Assembly: GCF_030757795.1 (NCBI RefSeq)
Contig: NZ_JAUQWH010000041.1
Coordinates: 1 to 59,172 of the forward strand
Reading direction: 5' to 3'
Source: Actinoplanes oryzae
GTDB taxonomy: Bacteria; Actinomycetota; Actinomycetes; Mycobacteriales; Micromonosporaceae
Length of the DNA: 59,172 nt
Numbering within the stretch: the stretch's first letter is position 1; each line of letters begins with the position of its first letter. Position numbers and translations under genes: made by a program. Positions 17,497 to 25,222 of this stretch are shown one piece after another. Below the pieces are notes generated by a model. The model was not told the DNA's origin and made no database searches. It saw only the letters and a list, made by a program, of their open reading frames with translations.

Positions 17497-18066
17497 CTAC
17501 CGGGAGCAGAAGAGCACGATGAGCGCGTCGGTCGCCAGCCGCCGCCCGGGCGCCGCGGACTGGGTGAGCACGGTCCAGCTCTCCGGCAGCACAACCCAGC
17601 TGTCGTTGCGGGTGCCGAGCGAGACGTTGGTGAAGCCGAGCGCGCGCAACTGCTCCTCCGCGACGGCCGCGTTCTCGTGGCGCAGATCGGGCACGGTGAG
17701 CTGCGGGGCCGCGGGCCACGCCGGTGCCGGCGCGGAAGGGCGCGCGGTCGAGGGCGACGTTGCGGAAGGGCGCCCGGTCGAGGGCGACGTTGCGGAAGGG
17801 CGCGCGGTCGAGGGCGACGTTGCGGAAGGGCGCGCGGTCGAGGGCGACGTTGCGGAAGGGCGCGCGGTCGAGGGCGGCGTCGCGGGAGGGCGCCCGGTCG
17901 AGGGCGACATTGCGGGAGGGCGTGCGGTCGAGGGCGACGCCGCGATCCAGGGTGAGTCGTCGTCGATGATCGCGCCGGCGACGACTCCGCCGCAGCAGAG
18001 GACCAGCGCGCCGGTGACCCCGGCGACAGCCCGGAGCACGCGGCCCGGCGTCCAAGGCTGACTCAT
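17497..18066 (-). CDS. Membrane-anchored single PASTA-domain protein with decapeptide repeats
   Basis: 189 residues from ATG 18066 (GGGGAGG about six bases upstream). Residues about 10-36 are one membrane helix. Residues about 42-112 are tandem decapeptides of the type ARPSATSPST. The C-terminal about 70 residues form a PASTA domain (VPDLRHENAAVAEEQLRALGF, VVLPESWTVLTQSAAPG). PASTA domains bind peptidoglycan fragments or beta-lactams, usually on Ser/Thr kinases such as PknB or on penicillin-binding proteins. Here there is no kinase or transpeptidase, so it is a stand-alone surface sensor or scaffold. The Ser/Thr-rich repeat could be glycosylated. Orientation is convergent with the polymerase gene. 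Confidence 0.85.
   Translation of the reverse strand: MSQPWTPGRVLRAVAGVTGALVLCCGGVVAGAIIDDDSPWIAASPSTARPPAMSPSTGRPPATPPSTARPSATSPSTARPSATSPSTARPSATSPSTGRPSATSPSTARPSAPAPAWPAAPQLTVPDLRHENAAVAEEQLRALGFTNVSLGTRNDSWVVLPESWTVLTQSAAPGRRLATDALIVLFCSR
17731..17940 (-). repeat. In-frame 30-base minisatellite (about seven units)
   Basis: About seven 30-base units (plus-strand core GGGCGCGCGGTCGAGGGCGA) encode the decapeptide repeat of the PASTA protein. The four central copies are almost identical, and the outer ones vary at GCG/CCG and GTT/ATT positions. This is a coding minisatellite and has no spacer pattern of a CRISPR. Confidence 0.85.
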
Positions 18067-18340
18067 GGCACCTCCCCGCGGTCGATCATCGCTTTCGGCG
18101 GGGGAGCGGGCCACGGCCGATCGGCTGCCTTCGCGCGGCCCCGCGGTCCGAGGCGTGCAAAGGAATCCGGCGGCCCTAACCCGGCATGATCCGGACACTT
18201 CCGGCGCGCGACCAGGCCCGCGGCCGGTAAAGGTGAGCCGGCGGTCGCATTGATCGCACGTTGCGTGTTTGTTTCGTGACCACTACGGGCAGGACCGTGT
18301 CACGTCGACGAAGTGACCTAGATCACTATTGGGAGGGTCG
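18067..18340 (+). promoter_or_regulatory. Divergent regulatory region (PASTA gene / sugar ABC operon)
   Basis: This 274-base gap between divergent genes contains no protein-like frame. A GTCAC...GTGAC inverted repeat (18299-18303 and 18313-18317) lies about 25 bases before the transporter start and is a possible operator. Immediately before the start is the ribosome site GGGAGGGT (18331-18338). Confidence 0.4.
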
Positions 18341-19600
18341 ATGGCACGAACCACGTTCCGGCTCGGGTGCGCGTTCGCCGCATTCGCGCTGATGGCTCCG
18401 CTGGCCGCGTGCGGATCGGGGGACGACGGTGGGCCCCCGAAGCTCAATCTCTACCAGTTCCCGGTGGAGAACATGCAGACGGTCATCGACAACTGCAACC
18501 AGGCGGCCGCCGGTCGCTACGAGATCGTCTACCAGGTGCTGCCCCGGGCCGCCGACGACCAGCGCGTGCAGATGGTGCGCCGGCTCGCCGCGGAGGACGA
18601 CAGCATGGACATCCTGGGGCTCGACGTCACGTGGACCCAGGAGTTCGCCAGCGCGGACTGGATCCGCGAGTTCACCGGGGCGGACAAGGCCGAGGTGGAG
18701 CAGGGCACCCTCGCCGGGCCGCTCGCCTCCGCCACGTACGAGGGGAAGCTCTTCGCCGCTCCCAACAACACCAACGTGCAGCTGCTCTGGTACCGCAAGA
18801 GCCTCGTGCCCGCGCCGCCGAAGACCTGGGACGAGATGATTCAGCAGGCGCTGCAGCTCAAGGCGCAGGGCAAGCCCTATCAGGTGCTGACCATGGGCGC
18901 CCAGTACGAGGGCCTGGTCGTCCTCTTCAACACGCTGGTCGCCACGGCGGGCGGCCGGGTGGTCAGCGACGACGGCAAGACCGCGGTGATGGACGCCGGC
19001 GCCACGCGGGCGCTGCAGACCATGCGCGCCTTCGCGACAGCCGGGGTCACCAGCGCCTCGTTCACCAACCAGCTCGAGGACGACGTGCGGCTGGCGTTCC
19101 AGAACGGGGACGGCGCCTTCGAGCTCAACTGGCCCTTCGTCTATCCGTCGATGCAGAACGACGCGCCCGAGGTGGCGCAGGACACGGGCTGGGCGCGCTT
19201 CCCGTCGCTGGACGCGAACACGCCGAGCAAGGTCACCATCGGCGGTTCCAACCTCGCCGTCAGCGCGTTCAGCAAGCACCCGGATCTCGCCTTCGAGGCC
19301 GTGCGCTGCCTGCGCAACGCGGCGAACCAGAAGTATCTGGCCATCAACGCGGGCCAGCCGCCGAGCATCGAGAGCGTCTACGCGGAGCCGGAGATGGCCG
19401 AGGCCTATCCGATGCGCGACGCGATCCTCGACGAGCTGAAGGATGCCGTCCCGCGCCCGCTGACCCCGGCCTACCAGAACGTCTCCACTGTGGTCTCCGA
19501 GCGGCTGTCCCCGCCGGCGTCGATCGACCCCGCGCAGGACACCAGCGGCCTCAAGCAGGCGATCCAGGACGCCATCGACTCCAAGGGGGTGCTCCCGTGA
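18341..19600 (+). CDS. Sugar ABC transporter binding lipoprotein (LpqY-like)
   Basis: 419 residues from ATG 18341. The N-terminus is a lipoprotein signal (FALMAPLAACGSG, cysteine near residue 28). The mature part is a family 1 solute-binding protein with QFPVENMQTVIDNCN early, DILGLDVTWTQEFA, and NNTNVQLLWYRKSL. The gene order binding protein, MalF-type, MalG-type, MalK-type is that of the trehalose importer LpqY-SugABC of mycobacteria and related ThuEFG/K systems. The likely substrate is trehalose or a related alpha-glucoside recycled from the envelope. That is inferred from order and general similarity only. Confidence 0.85.
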   Translation: MARTTFRLGCAFAAFALMAPLAACGSGDDGGPPKLNLYQFPVENMQTVIDNCNQAAAGRYEIVYQVLPRAADDQRVQMVRRLAAEDDSMDILGLDVTWTQEFASADWIREFTGADKAEVEQGTLAGPLASATYEGKLFAAPNNTNVQLLWYRKSLVPAPPKTWDEMIQQALQLKAQGKPYQVLTMGAQYEGLVVLFNTLVATAGGRVVSDDGKTAVMDAGATRALQTMRAFATAGVTSASFTNQLEDDVRLAFQNGDGAFELNWPFVYPSMQNDAPEVAQDTGWARFPSLDANTPSKVTIGGSNLAVSAFSKHPDLAFEAVRCLRNAANQKYLAINAGQPPSIESVYAEPEMAEAYPMRDAILDELKDAVPRPLTPAYQNVSTVVSERLSPPASIDPAQDTSGLKQAIQDAIDSKGVLP

Positions 19601-20577
19601 GCATCGGATCGACCACGCCCGGCGCCGCGGCGGCTTCCGAGCAGACCCGCGAGGAGGTACGCCCGGAGCGCGCCACGCGCCGCAAGAAGCCCCTGAGCGA
19701 GGGCAAGCGGCAGGAGCGCCGGCTCGGCTGGCTGCTCTGCGCGCCCGCCGCGATCGTGATGGTGGCCGTCACCGCGTACCCCATCCTGTACTCGTTCTGG
19801 CTGTCCCTGCAGCGGTACGACCTCAAGTTCCCGGACGAGCGCGAGTTCGTGTGGTTCGAGAACTACGCCACCGTGCTCGGCAACAGCTACTGGTGGAGCG
19901 CCTTCGGCGTGACGATGCTCATCACGGTCGTGTCGGTCGTGATCGAGCTGGTGCTCGGCATGGGCCTCGCGCTGATCATGCATCGCACCCTGGTGGGGCG
20001 CGGCCTCGTGCGGACCTCGGCGCTGATCCCGTACGGCATCGTGACGGTCGTCGCGGCGTTCAGCTGGCGGTACGCGTGGACGCCCGGCACCGGCTACCTC
20101 GCGAACCTGGTCTCGCCCGAGGGCGCCCCGCTCACCGAACGCGCGAGCGCCCTGGCCATCATCATCGGGGCGGAGATCTGGAAGACCACGCCGTTCATGG
20201 CGCTGCTGCTGATGGCGGGGCTGGCGCTCGTACCGGATGATCTTCTGAAGGCGGCGTCGATGGACGGCGCGTCCGCGTGGCAGCGTTTCGTGCGCGTGAT
20301 GCTGCCGGTGGTGAAGCCGGCCATTCTGGTCGCGCTGCTCTTCCGCACGCTCGACGCCCTGCGCGTCTTCGACAACATCTACGTGCTGACCGCCGGGGCG
20401 AACAACACGTCATCGGTCTCGATGATCGCCTACAACAATCTGATCCGCGGGCTCAACCTCGGCATCGGCTCGACGATGTCGGTGCTCATCTTCCTCACCG
20501 TGGCGATCATCGCGTTCATCTTCGTGAAGCTCTTCGGCACGGCGGCACCCGGCAGCGACGACGGGAGCAAGCGATGA
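19597..20577 (+). CDS. Sugar ABC transporter permease, MalF/SugA type
   Basis: 326 residues starting at GTG 19597 within a 4-base GTGA overlap with the binding-protein stop. A 45-residue hydrophilic N-terminus precedes six membrane helices. The EAA loop reads [20 protein letters not shown] near residue 219. The C-terminal 17 codons ([17 protein letters not shown]) are the first copy of a 50-base tandem duplication. Consequently its TGA no longer overlaps the next permease but a 17-codon mini-ORF. Confidence 0.9.
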   Translation: MSIGSTTPGAAAASEQTREEVRPERATRRKKPLSEGKRQERRLGWLLCAPAAIVMVAVTAYPILYSFWLSLQRYDLKFPDEREFVWFENYATVLGNSYWWSAFGVTMLITVVSVVIELVLGMGLALIMHRTLVGRGLVRTSALIPYGIVTVVAAFSWRYAWTPGTGYLANLVSPEGAPLTERASALAIIIGAEIWKTTPFMALLLMAGLALVPDDLLKAASMDGASAWQRFVRVMLPVVKPAILVALLFRTLDALRVFDNIYVLTAGANNTSSVSMIAYNNLIRGLNLGIGSTMSVLIFLTVAIIAFIFVKLFGTAAPGSDDGSKR

Positions 20578-20623
20578 AGCTCTTCAGCCAGGTGGCGCCC
20601 GGCAGCGACGACGGGAGCAAGCG
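20524..20623 (+). repeat. 50-base tandem duplication at the permease junction
   Basis: Bases 20524-20573 and 20574-20623 are two head-to-tail copies, differing at about nine positions clustered in the middle (GGCACGGCGGCA against AGCCAGGTGGCG). Because 50 is not a multiple of three, the second copy is read in a shifted frame after the first permease terminates. Confidence 0.9.
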
Positions 20624-20627
20624 GTGA
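20574..20627 (+). CDS. 17-codon mini-ORF bridging the two permease genes
   Basis: ATG at 20574 overlaps the TGA of the upstream permease (ATGA), and its own TGA (20625-20627) overlaps the GTG start of the next permease. The peptide [17 protein letters not shown] copies the last 17 residues of the upstream permease. It is probably a by-product of the 50-base duplication that keeps ribosomes coupled across the junction, not a functional protein. Translation is likely, but a function for the peptide is not supported. Confidence 0.6.
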   Translation: MKLFSQVAPGSDDGSKR

Positions 20628-21442
20628 ACGCGAAACTCAAGTGGGGCCTGCTCGACGCGATCGTGGTCGTCTTCGCCCTGATCCCCGTGCTCTGGATCGT
20701 GTCGCTGTCGTTCAAGACGACCGCCACGCTGACCGACGGCAATTTCATCCCGCGCGAGTGGACGCTCGACAACTACCGGACGATCTTCCAGACCGACCAA
20801 TTCGTGCGCGCGCTCGTCAACTCGATCGGCATCGCGCTCATCTCCACGGTCATCGCCGTGGTGCTGGGGACGATGGCCGCGTACGCGATCAGTCGTCTCG
20901 ATTTTCCGGGCAAGGGACTGCTCGTCGGCGTCTCGCTGCTGATCGCCATGTTCCCGCAGGTGTCGCTCGTGTCGCCGCTGTTCAACATCGAACGGCAGAC
21001 CGGGCTCTTCGACACGTGGCCGGGGCTGATCCTGCCCTACATCACGTTCGCCCTGCCGCTGGCCATCTACACGCTGTCGGCCTTCTTCAAACAGATCCCG
21101 TGGGACCTCGAGAAGGCGGCCAAGATGGACGGCGCCACCCAGGCCGAGGCGTTCCGCAAGGTGATCGCACCGCTCGCCGCGCCGGGCGTCTTCACCACCG
21201 CGATCCTCGTCTTCATCTTCTGCTGGAACGACTTCCTCTTCGCCATCTCCCTGACCTCGACCGAGCAGTCCCGCACGGTCCCGGTGGCGCTGTCGTTCTT
21301 CACCGGCGCCTCCCAGTTCGAGGACCCGACCGGCGCGATCTCCGCGGCCGCCGTGGTCATCACCGTCCCGATCATCCTGTTCGTGCTCTTCTTCCAGAAG
21401 CGCATCGTCGCGGGCCTCACCTCCGGTGCTGTGAAGGGCTAG
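20624..21442 (+). CDS. Sugar ABC transporter permease, MalG/SugB type
   Basis: 272 residues from GTG 20624, preceded by GGGAGCAAG. It has six predicted helices beginning at [18 protein letters not shown]. The EAA loop is [20 protein letters not shown] near residue 163, and the end is [17 protein letters not shown], typical for MalG. Together with the upstream permease it forms the membrane channel. The ATPase gene begins seven bases after its stop. Confidence 0.92.
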   Translation: MNAKLKWGLLDAIVVVFALIPVLWIVSLSFKTTATLTDGNFIPREWTLDNYRTIFQTDQFVRALVNSIGIALISTVIAVVLGTMAAYAISRLDFPGKGLLVGVSLLIAMFPQVSLVSPLFNIERQTGLFDTWPGLILPYITFALPLAIYTLSAFFKQIPWDLEKAAKMDGATQAEAFRKVIAPLAAPGVFTTAILVFIFCWNDFLFAISLTSTEQSRTVPVALSFFTGASQFEDPTGAISAAAVVITVPIILFVLFFQKRIVAGLTSGAVKG

Positions 21443-21448
21443 GAATCC

Positions 21449-22642
21449 ATGGCAGACATCGTTCTCGACAAGGTCACCAAGAGCTACCCGGACGGCACGA
21501 CGGCCGTGCACGGCATCGACCTGGAGATCGCCGACGGCGAGTTCATCATCCTGGTCGGCCCGTCCGGCTGCGGAAAGTCCACGACCCTCAACATGATCGC
21601 CGGGCTGGAGGACATCACCTCCGGCGAACTGCGCATCGGCGGCCAGCGCGTCAATGACAAGGCGCCCAAGGACCGTGACATCGCGATGGTCTTCCAGTCG
21701 TACGCGCTCTATCCCAACATGACCGTCCGGGAGAACATGGCGTTCCCCCTGCGCCTCGCGAAGATGGACAAGCAGCTGATCAACCAGAAGGTCGAGGAGG
21801 CGGCGCGGGTGCTCGAACTCACGTCGTACCTCGACCGCAAGCCGGCCAACCTCTCCGGCGGCCAGCGCCAGCGCGTCGCCATGGGCCGGGCCATCGTGCG
21901 CAGCCCCAAGGCGTTCCTCATGGACGAGCCGCTGTCCAACCTGGACGCCAAGTTGCGGGTGCAGATGCGTACCCAGGTGAGCCGCCTGCAGAAGCAACTC
22001 GGCACGACCACCGTCTACGTCACCCACGACCAGACCGAGGCCATGACCCTCGGCGACCGCGTCGTGGTCATGCGCGCGGGCCACATCCAGCAGGTGGGCG
22101 ACCCCCAGACCCTGTACGACAGCCCGGTCAACCTCTTCGTCGCCGGCTTCATCGGCTCCCCGGCGATGAACTTCCTGCCCGTCACGCTCGAAGCCGGCAT
22201 GCTCCGCTCGCCGCTGGGCGACCTGCCGCTCAGCGACCGCCTCGGCAGCGTCCTGTCCGCCGCGGACGCCCCCCGCAAGCTCATCCTCGGCATCCGCCCC
22301 GAGCACTTCGAGGACGCCCGCCTGGTCGAGGGCGACGACGGCTTCACCTTCACCGCCCCCGTCGACCTGGTCGAGTCGATGGGCTCCGACAAGTACGTCT
22401 ACCTCAACGTCGACACGGCCGGCGGCGACGCCCCGGCCTCCACCGACCTGGCCGACCTGGCCGCCGACGCGGGCGGCGCGGACCTGCCCGAGCAGAGCGG
22501 GCTGGTCACGCGCCTCTCGGCCGAGTCCCGCGTACGGGAGGGTGCCGACGCCCGGGTCTGGCTCAACCTGGAGAAGGTCCACCTCTTCGACCCGGCCACC
22601 GGCACCAATCTGACCCTCCGCGAGGAGGTCGCCGCCGGCTGA
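21449..22642 (+). CDS. Sugar ABC transporter ATPase (SugC/MsiK/UgpC type)
   Basis: 397 residues. All ATPase motifs are present: Walker A GPSGCGKST (37-45), Q-loop VFQSYALYPN, signature LSGGQ (135-139), Walker B FLMDE (156-160) and switch THDQTEA. The C-terminal 130 residues are the MalK-type regulatory domain (LGIRPEHFEDA), with an acidic Ala/Asp-rich insert near residues 325-350. It drives the operon's own importer. MsiK-like ATPases serve several importers, so it could also energise NgcEFG, which lacks its own ATPase. Confidence 0.93.
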   Translation: MADIVLDKVTKSYPDGTTAVHGIDLEIADGEFIILVGPSGCGKSTTLNMIAGLEDITSGELRIGGQRVNDKAPKDRDIAMVFQSYALYPNMTVRENMAFPLRLAKMDKQLINQKVEEAARVLELTSYLDRKPANLSGGQRQRVAMGRAIVRSPKAFLMDEPLSNLDAKLRVQMRTQVSRLQKQLGTTTVYVTHDQTEAMTLGDRVVVMRAGHIQQVGDPQTLYDSPVNLFVAGFIGSPAMNFLPVTLEAGMLRSPLGDLPLSDRLGSVLSAADAPRKLILGIRPEHFEDARLVEGDDGFTFTAPVDLVESMGSDKYVYLNVDTAGGDAPASTDLADLAADAGGADLPEQSGLVTRLSAESRVREGADARVWLNLEKVHLFDPATGTNLTLREEVAAG

Positions 22643-22650
22643 CGGCCCCG

Positions 22651-22693
22651 GCCCTGCCGGTGTTCAGCAGCTCTTCTTGAACACCGGCAGGGC
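22651..22693. terminator. Two-way terminator hairpin inside the 3' end of a gene
   Basis: GCCCTGCCGGTGTTCA (22651-22666) pairs perfectly over 16 bases with TGAACACCGGCAGGGC (22678-22693), loop 11 bases. It follows the ABC operon stop by about 8 bases. On the minus strand it contains the last nine codons and stop of the secreted protein, so the C-terminal LPVFKKSC is constrained by the hairpin. Confidence 0.88.
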
Positions 22694-23071
22694 GTACGTC
22701 CGGACCTTCTTCGACTTGACCTCGGTCACCTTGACCTTGCTGAAGACCCGCTTGCAGTCGGACAGCTTCACGGTGCTGAACGAGAGCTTCACCTCGGTCC
22801 GCCGGTAGTTCGCGTCGGCACAGCTCGGCTCGCACGTGTTGATGTTCTGCACCGCCGTCGCGGAGCCGGTGCCCGTGCCCAGCGATGTCCACTTCACGCT
22901 GCTGAAATACAGATCCTTGTACGGGTAGAAGGTCGCGGGCTTCACCTGGACCTTGTGGTAGGCGTAGTCCACGACGACGCCGGGCTTGGCGGCGGCCGCC
23001 TGGGCGGGACTCGCCACGGCGACCCCGGTCAGCACGAGGGCGGCGGCAACGGCAGCATGGGTGAGCTTCAC
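22664..23071 (-). CDS. Small secreted protein of unknown function
   Basis: 135 residues from GTG 23071 with AAAGGA upstream. The signal peptide (KLTHAAVAAALVLTGVAVA, cleavage near AQA) leaves a mature protein of about 108 residues. It contains four cysteines (INTCEPSCAD, LSDCKR, and the very C-terminal C), suggesting two disulphides, and several Lys/Val-rich beta strands (VKVTEVKSKKVRTYALP). I do not recognise the family. Its end forms part of the shared terminator with the sugar transporter operon. Confidence 0.75.
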   Translation of the reverse strand: MKLTHAAVAAALVLTGVAVASPAQAAAAKPGVVVDYAYHKVQVKPATFYPYKDLYFSSVKWTSLGTGTGSATAVQNINTCEPSCADANYRRTEVKLSFSTVKLSDCKRVFSKVKVTEVKSKKVRTYALPVFKKSC

Positions 23072-23266
23072 AATTCGTCCTTTCGGCAGCGCAACGTCTG
23101 CCGTGAAGTCTTCCCGCCCCAGCCCGCCGTCCGGGCCGCACCGCCGCACCGTGGCCCGAATCCGGTAGTTCTTCACCCGGACGGATCGGCCGCCGCCGTG
23201 CCGGGTGCGGAAGGTCCCCGGCGACGGAAGTGGGTTGAGATCGCCGCGGTGGGAGACGTTAGCGGG

Positions 23267-23659
23267 ATGAAGACTTCGCGGATCGCACGCGCGGCGGGCC
23301 AGGTGGCGCTCGGGGCGGCGCTGCTCACCGCCGGCGCCGGCCACCTGACGACCAAGCGCGAGGAGTTCCAGGCGCAGGTGCCGGCGTGGTTCCCCGCCGA
23401 CCCGGACACGGTGGTCGTCGCGTCCGGGTTCGTGGAGCTGGCCCTGGGCGCCGCCCTGCTCGCGACGTGGCGCCAGCCGGCGCGGCGGCTGCTGGGCACG
23501 GGCGTGGCAGCCTTCTTCGTCGGCGTGTTCCCGGGCAACATCGCCCAGTTCCTGGAGCGCAAGGACGGCTTCGGCCTCGACACCGACCGCAAGCGCGCCC
23601 TCCGCCTGCTGGGCCAGCCCGCCCTGGTCGCCTGGGCCCGCGCCGCCACCCGCGACTGA
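23267..23659 (+). CDS. DoxX-like small membrane protein
   Basis: 130 residues with about four hydrophobic segments: IARAAGQVALGAALLTAGAG, the central VVVASGFVELALGAALLA, LLGTGVAAFFVGVFPGN, and a weaker one at the end. The pattern and GHL...FPGN-type motif place it in the DoxX/MauE-like membrane family. The start ATG 23267 follows AGCGGG. The function in this family is poorly defined (redox or respiratory association). It stands alone. Confidence 0.75.
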   Translation: MKTSRIARAAGQVALGAALLTAGAGHLTTKREEFQAQVPAWFPADPDTVVVASGFVELALGAALLATWRQPARRLLGTGVAAFFVGVFPGNIAQFLERKDGFGLDTDRKRALRLLGQPALVAWARAATRD

Positions 23660-23749
23660 GCCGCCCACCACCCGCAGCCGCTCGACAGGCCCGGAGCTCG
23701 ATCCCCCCGGCTTTGTCCCGCGGCGCGGGTGGGCCCCCGCGGCGTCCGC

Positions 23750-24097
23750 TCAGCCCTGCGGCACCCGGTCGAGGAAGCCCAGCACCTCGCTGATCCGCCC
23801 GTCCGGCGCCAGCTTGACGACATCGAAACCCACGACGGGGTCGTCGCCGGGGCCGGCGTGCCAGGTGAAGCGGGCGATGCCGTGGTGCTGGTCCACCGGG
23901 CCGGCCAGCCGGAACTCCATGCCGGGGAACTGCTCACGGACCCCGCTGATCAGCGCCGCCAGCTCGGCGTGGCCGGCGACCTCGGCCCGGGGGTCCGTCA
24001 GCTTCGCCCCGTCGGCGAAGACCTCGCGCAGCCGCTTCTCGCGGGCGGCGGCGTCTGGCTCGTTCCACACGGCGAGGTAGTTCTCCGCAACGTTCAT
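23750..24097 (-). CDS. SnoaL/NTF2-fold protein
   Basis: 115 residues from ATG 24097, GAGGAG eight bases upstream. It is a cone-shaped alpha+beta barrel protein of the SnoaL-like group: N-terminal helix NVAENYLAVWNEPDAAAREK, then EVFADGAKLTDP, PGMEFRLAGPVDQHHGIARFTWHAGP and VVGFDVVKLAPDGRISEVLGFLD. Members are small polyketide cyclases, isomerases or uncharacterised proteins. It is divergent from an MmyB-type regulator, with three operator-like repeats between the two, so the pair probably forms a small ligand-responsive unit. Confidence 0.85.
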   Translation of the reverse strand: MNVAENYLAVWNEPDAAAREKRLREVFADGAKLTDPRAEVAGHAELAALISGVREQFPGMEFRLAGPVDQHHGIARFTWHAGPGDDPVVGFDVVKLAPDGRISEVLGFLDRVPQG

Positions 24098-24154
24098 CGT
24101 GTCTCCTCGTGTCGTCGGTGGCCCGACCCTGCCAGCCGCCCGGCGCCACCGTCG

Positions 24155-24263
24155 ATTACCCGCGAGGTAATGGACACGACGCCGGTCGGGGGCGCCGGCG
24201 GTTGCCGGCGAGGCGATGGACAGGGCGCCGTCCAAGGCCGTCGGCGATTACCTGGCAGGTAAT
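24155..24263. promoter_or_regulatory. Three operator-like inverted repeats at 46-base spacing
   Basis: ATTACC-N5-GGTAAT occurs at 24155-24171 and 24247-24263, and a degenerate copy, GTTGCC-N5-GGCGAT, at 24201-24217. Spacing is exactly 46 bases each time, and the flanking GGACA...GCGCCG is also repeated, so the array arose by tandem duplication. It sits between the divergent SnoaL and MmyB-type genes, 36 bases before the latter, and is the obvious candidate binding site of that regulator. Confidence 0.75.
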
Positions 24264-24298
24264 GGACACGGCGCCGGGCGGTCCGGCACGCTCGCGGC

Positions 24299-25222
24299 AT
24301 GAGCGATGCCGGCGCCCTGCTGCGCGAGTGGCGTACCCGCCGCCGCCTGAGCCAGCTCGACCTGGCCCTGCGGTCGGACATCTCCACCCGGCACCTGAGC
24401 TTCCTGGAGACCGGCCGCTCCACCCCGAGCCGGGACATGGTGCTGCGCCTGGCCGGCCACCTCGACGTGCCGCTGCGCGAGCGCAACCGGCTGCTGCTCG
24501 CCGCCGGCCACGCCCCCGAGTACGCCGAGACCCCGCTCGACGCCCCGCCGCTGGCCGCCGTCCGGTCCGCCGTCCGCCGCATCCTGACCGGCCACGAGCC
24601 CTATCCCGCGGTCGTCGTCGACCGGCACTGGAACGTCGTCGACCTCAACACCCCGGCCGGCGTCCTCACCGAGCTGGTCGCGCCCGCCCTGCTCACCCCG
24701 CCGGCCAATGTGCTGCGGATGAGCCTGCACCCCGAGGGCCTGGCCCCGCACATCGTCAACCTGGCCGAGTGGCGGGCCCACCTGCTGCACCGCCTCCACC
24801 GCCAGGTCGCCGCGAGCGGGGACCCCGAGCTGACAGCCCTGGAGCAGGAGCTGCACGCCTATCCGGGCGCCGGCGCGGCCCCGGGCGGCGGGGACGATCT
24901 GGTGGTGCCGTTGCGCGTCCGCACGTACGCCGGGGAGTTGTCCTTGCTCAGCACGGTGGCCACCTTCGGCACGCCGCTCGACCTCACCGTCGCCGAGCTG
25001 GTGATCGAGTCGTTCTTTCCCGCCGACGAGACCACCGCCGAGGCGCTCGGCTCCGCCCCGCGGAACAAGGCGACCAGCGCCGCCCGTGGCGATGCCCTCC
25101 CCGCGGACAGAAAGACGCCTGCCGCGGACAGAAAGATGCCTGCCGCGGACAGAAGGACGCCTGCCGCGGACAGAAGGACGCCTGCCGCGGACAGAAGGAC
25201 GTCCGCCGCGGACAGAGGCTAG
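24299..25222 (+). CDS. XRE-family regulator with MmyB-like ligand domain
   Basis: 307 residues. Residues 5-65 are the XRE helix-turn-helix (LREWRTRRRLSQLDLAL, STRHLSFLETGRSTPS). About 95-255 is the PAS-like MmyB ligand-binding domain (VVVDRHWNVVDLN, LRMSLHPEGLAPHIVNLAEW, TFGTPLDLTVAELVIESFFPADE). These regulators commonly bind fatty-acid-like ligands and control an adjacent enzyme gene, here the divergent SnoaL protein. The C-terminus carries an extra tail of six heptapeptides (R-x-P-A-A-D-R type) absent from usual members. Its stop overlaps the convergent oxidase gene by four bases. Confidence 0.9.
   Translation: MSDAGALLREWRTRRRLSQLDLALRSDISTRHLSFLETGRSTPSRDMVLRLAGHLDVPLRERNRLLLAAGHAPEYAETPLDAPPLAAVRSAVRRILTGHEPYPAVVVDRHWNVVDLNTPAGVLTELVAPALLTPPANVLRMSLHPEGLAPHIVNLAEWRAHLLHRLHRQVAASGDPELTALEQELHAYPGAGAAPGGGDDLVVPLRVRTYAGELSLLSTVATFGTPLDLTVAELVIESFFPADETTAEALGSAPRNKATSAARGDALPADRKTPAADRKMPAADRRTPAADRRTPAADRRTSAADRG
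25099..25215 (+). repeat. In-frame 21-base minisatellite at the regulator's 3' end
   Basis: About six units of CCTGCCGCGGACAGAARGACG encode the repeated seven residues T-P-A-A-D-R-R/K. Only single-base differences separate the units. The array reaches the stop codon, so its copy number sets the length of the protein tail. Confidence 0.85.

Noticed and set aside
17731..17940. Possible CRISPR array
   Set aside because: Units are contiguous 30-base direct repeats with no unique spacers, and encode an in-frame peptide repeat.
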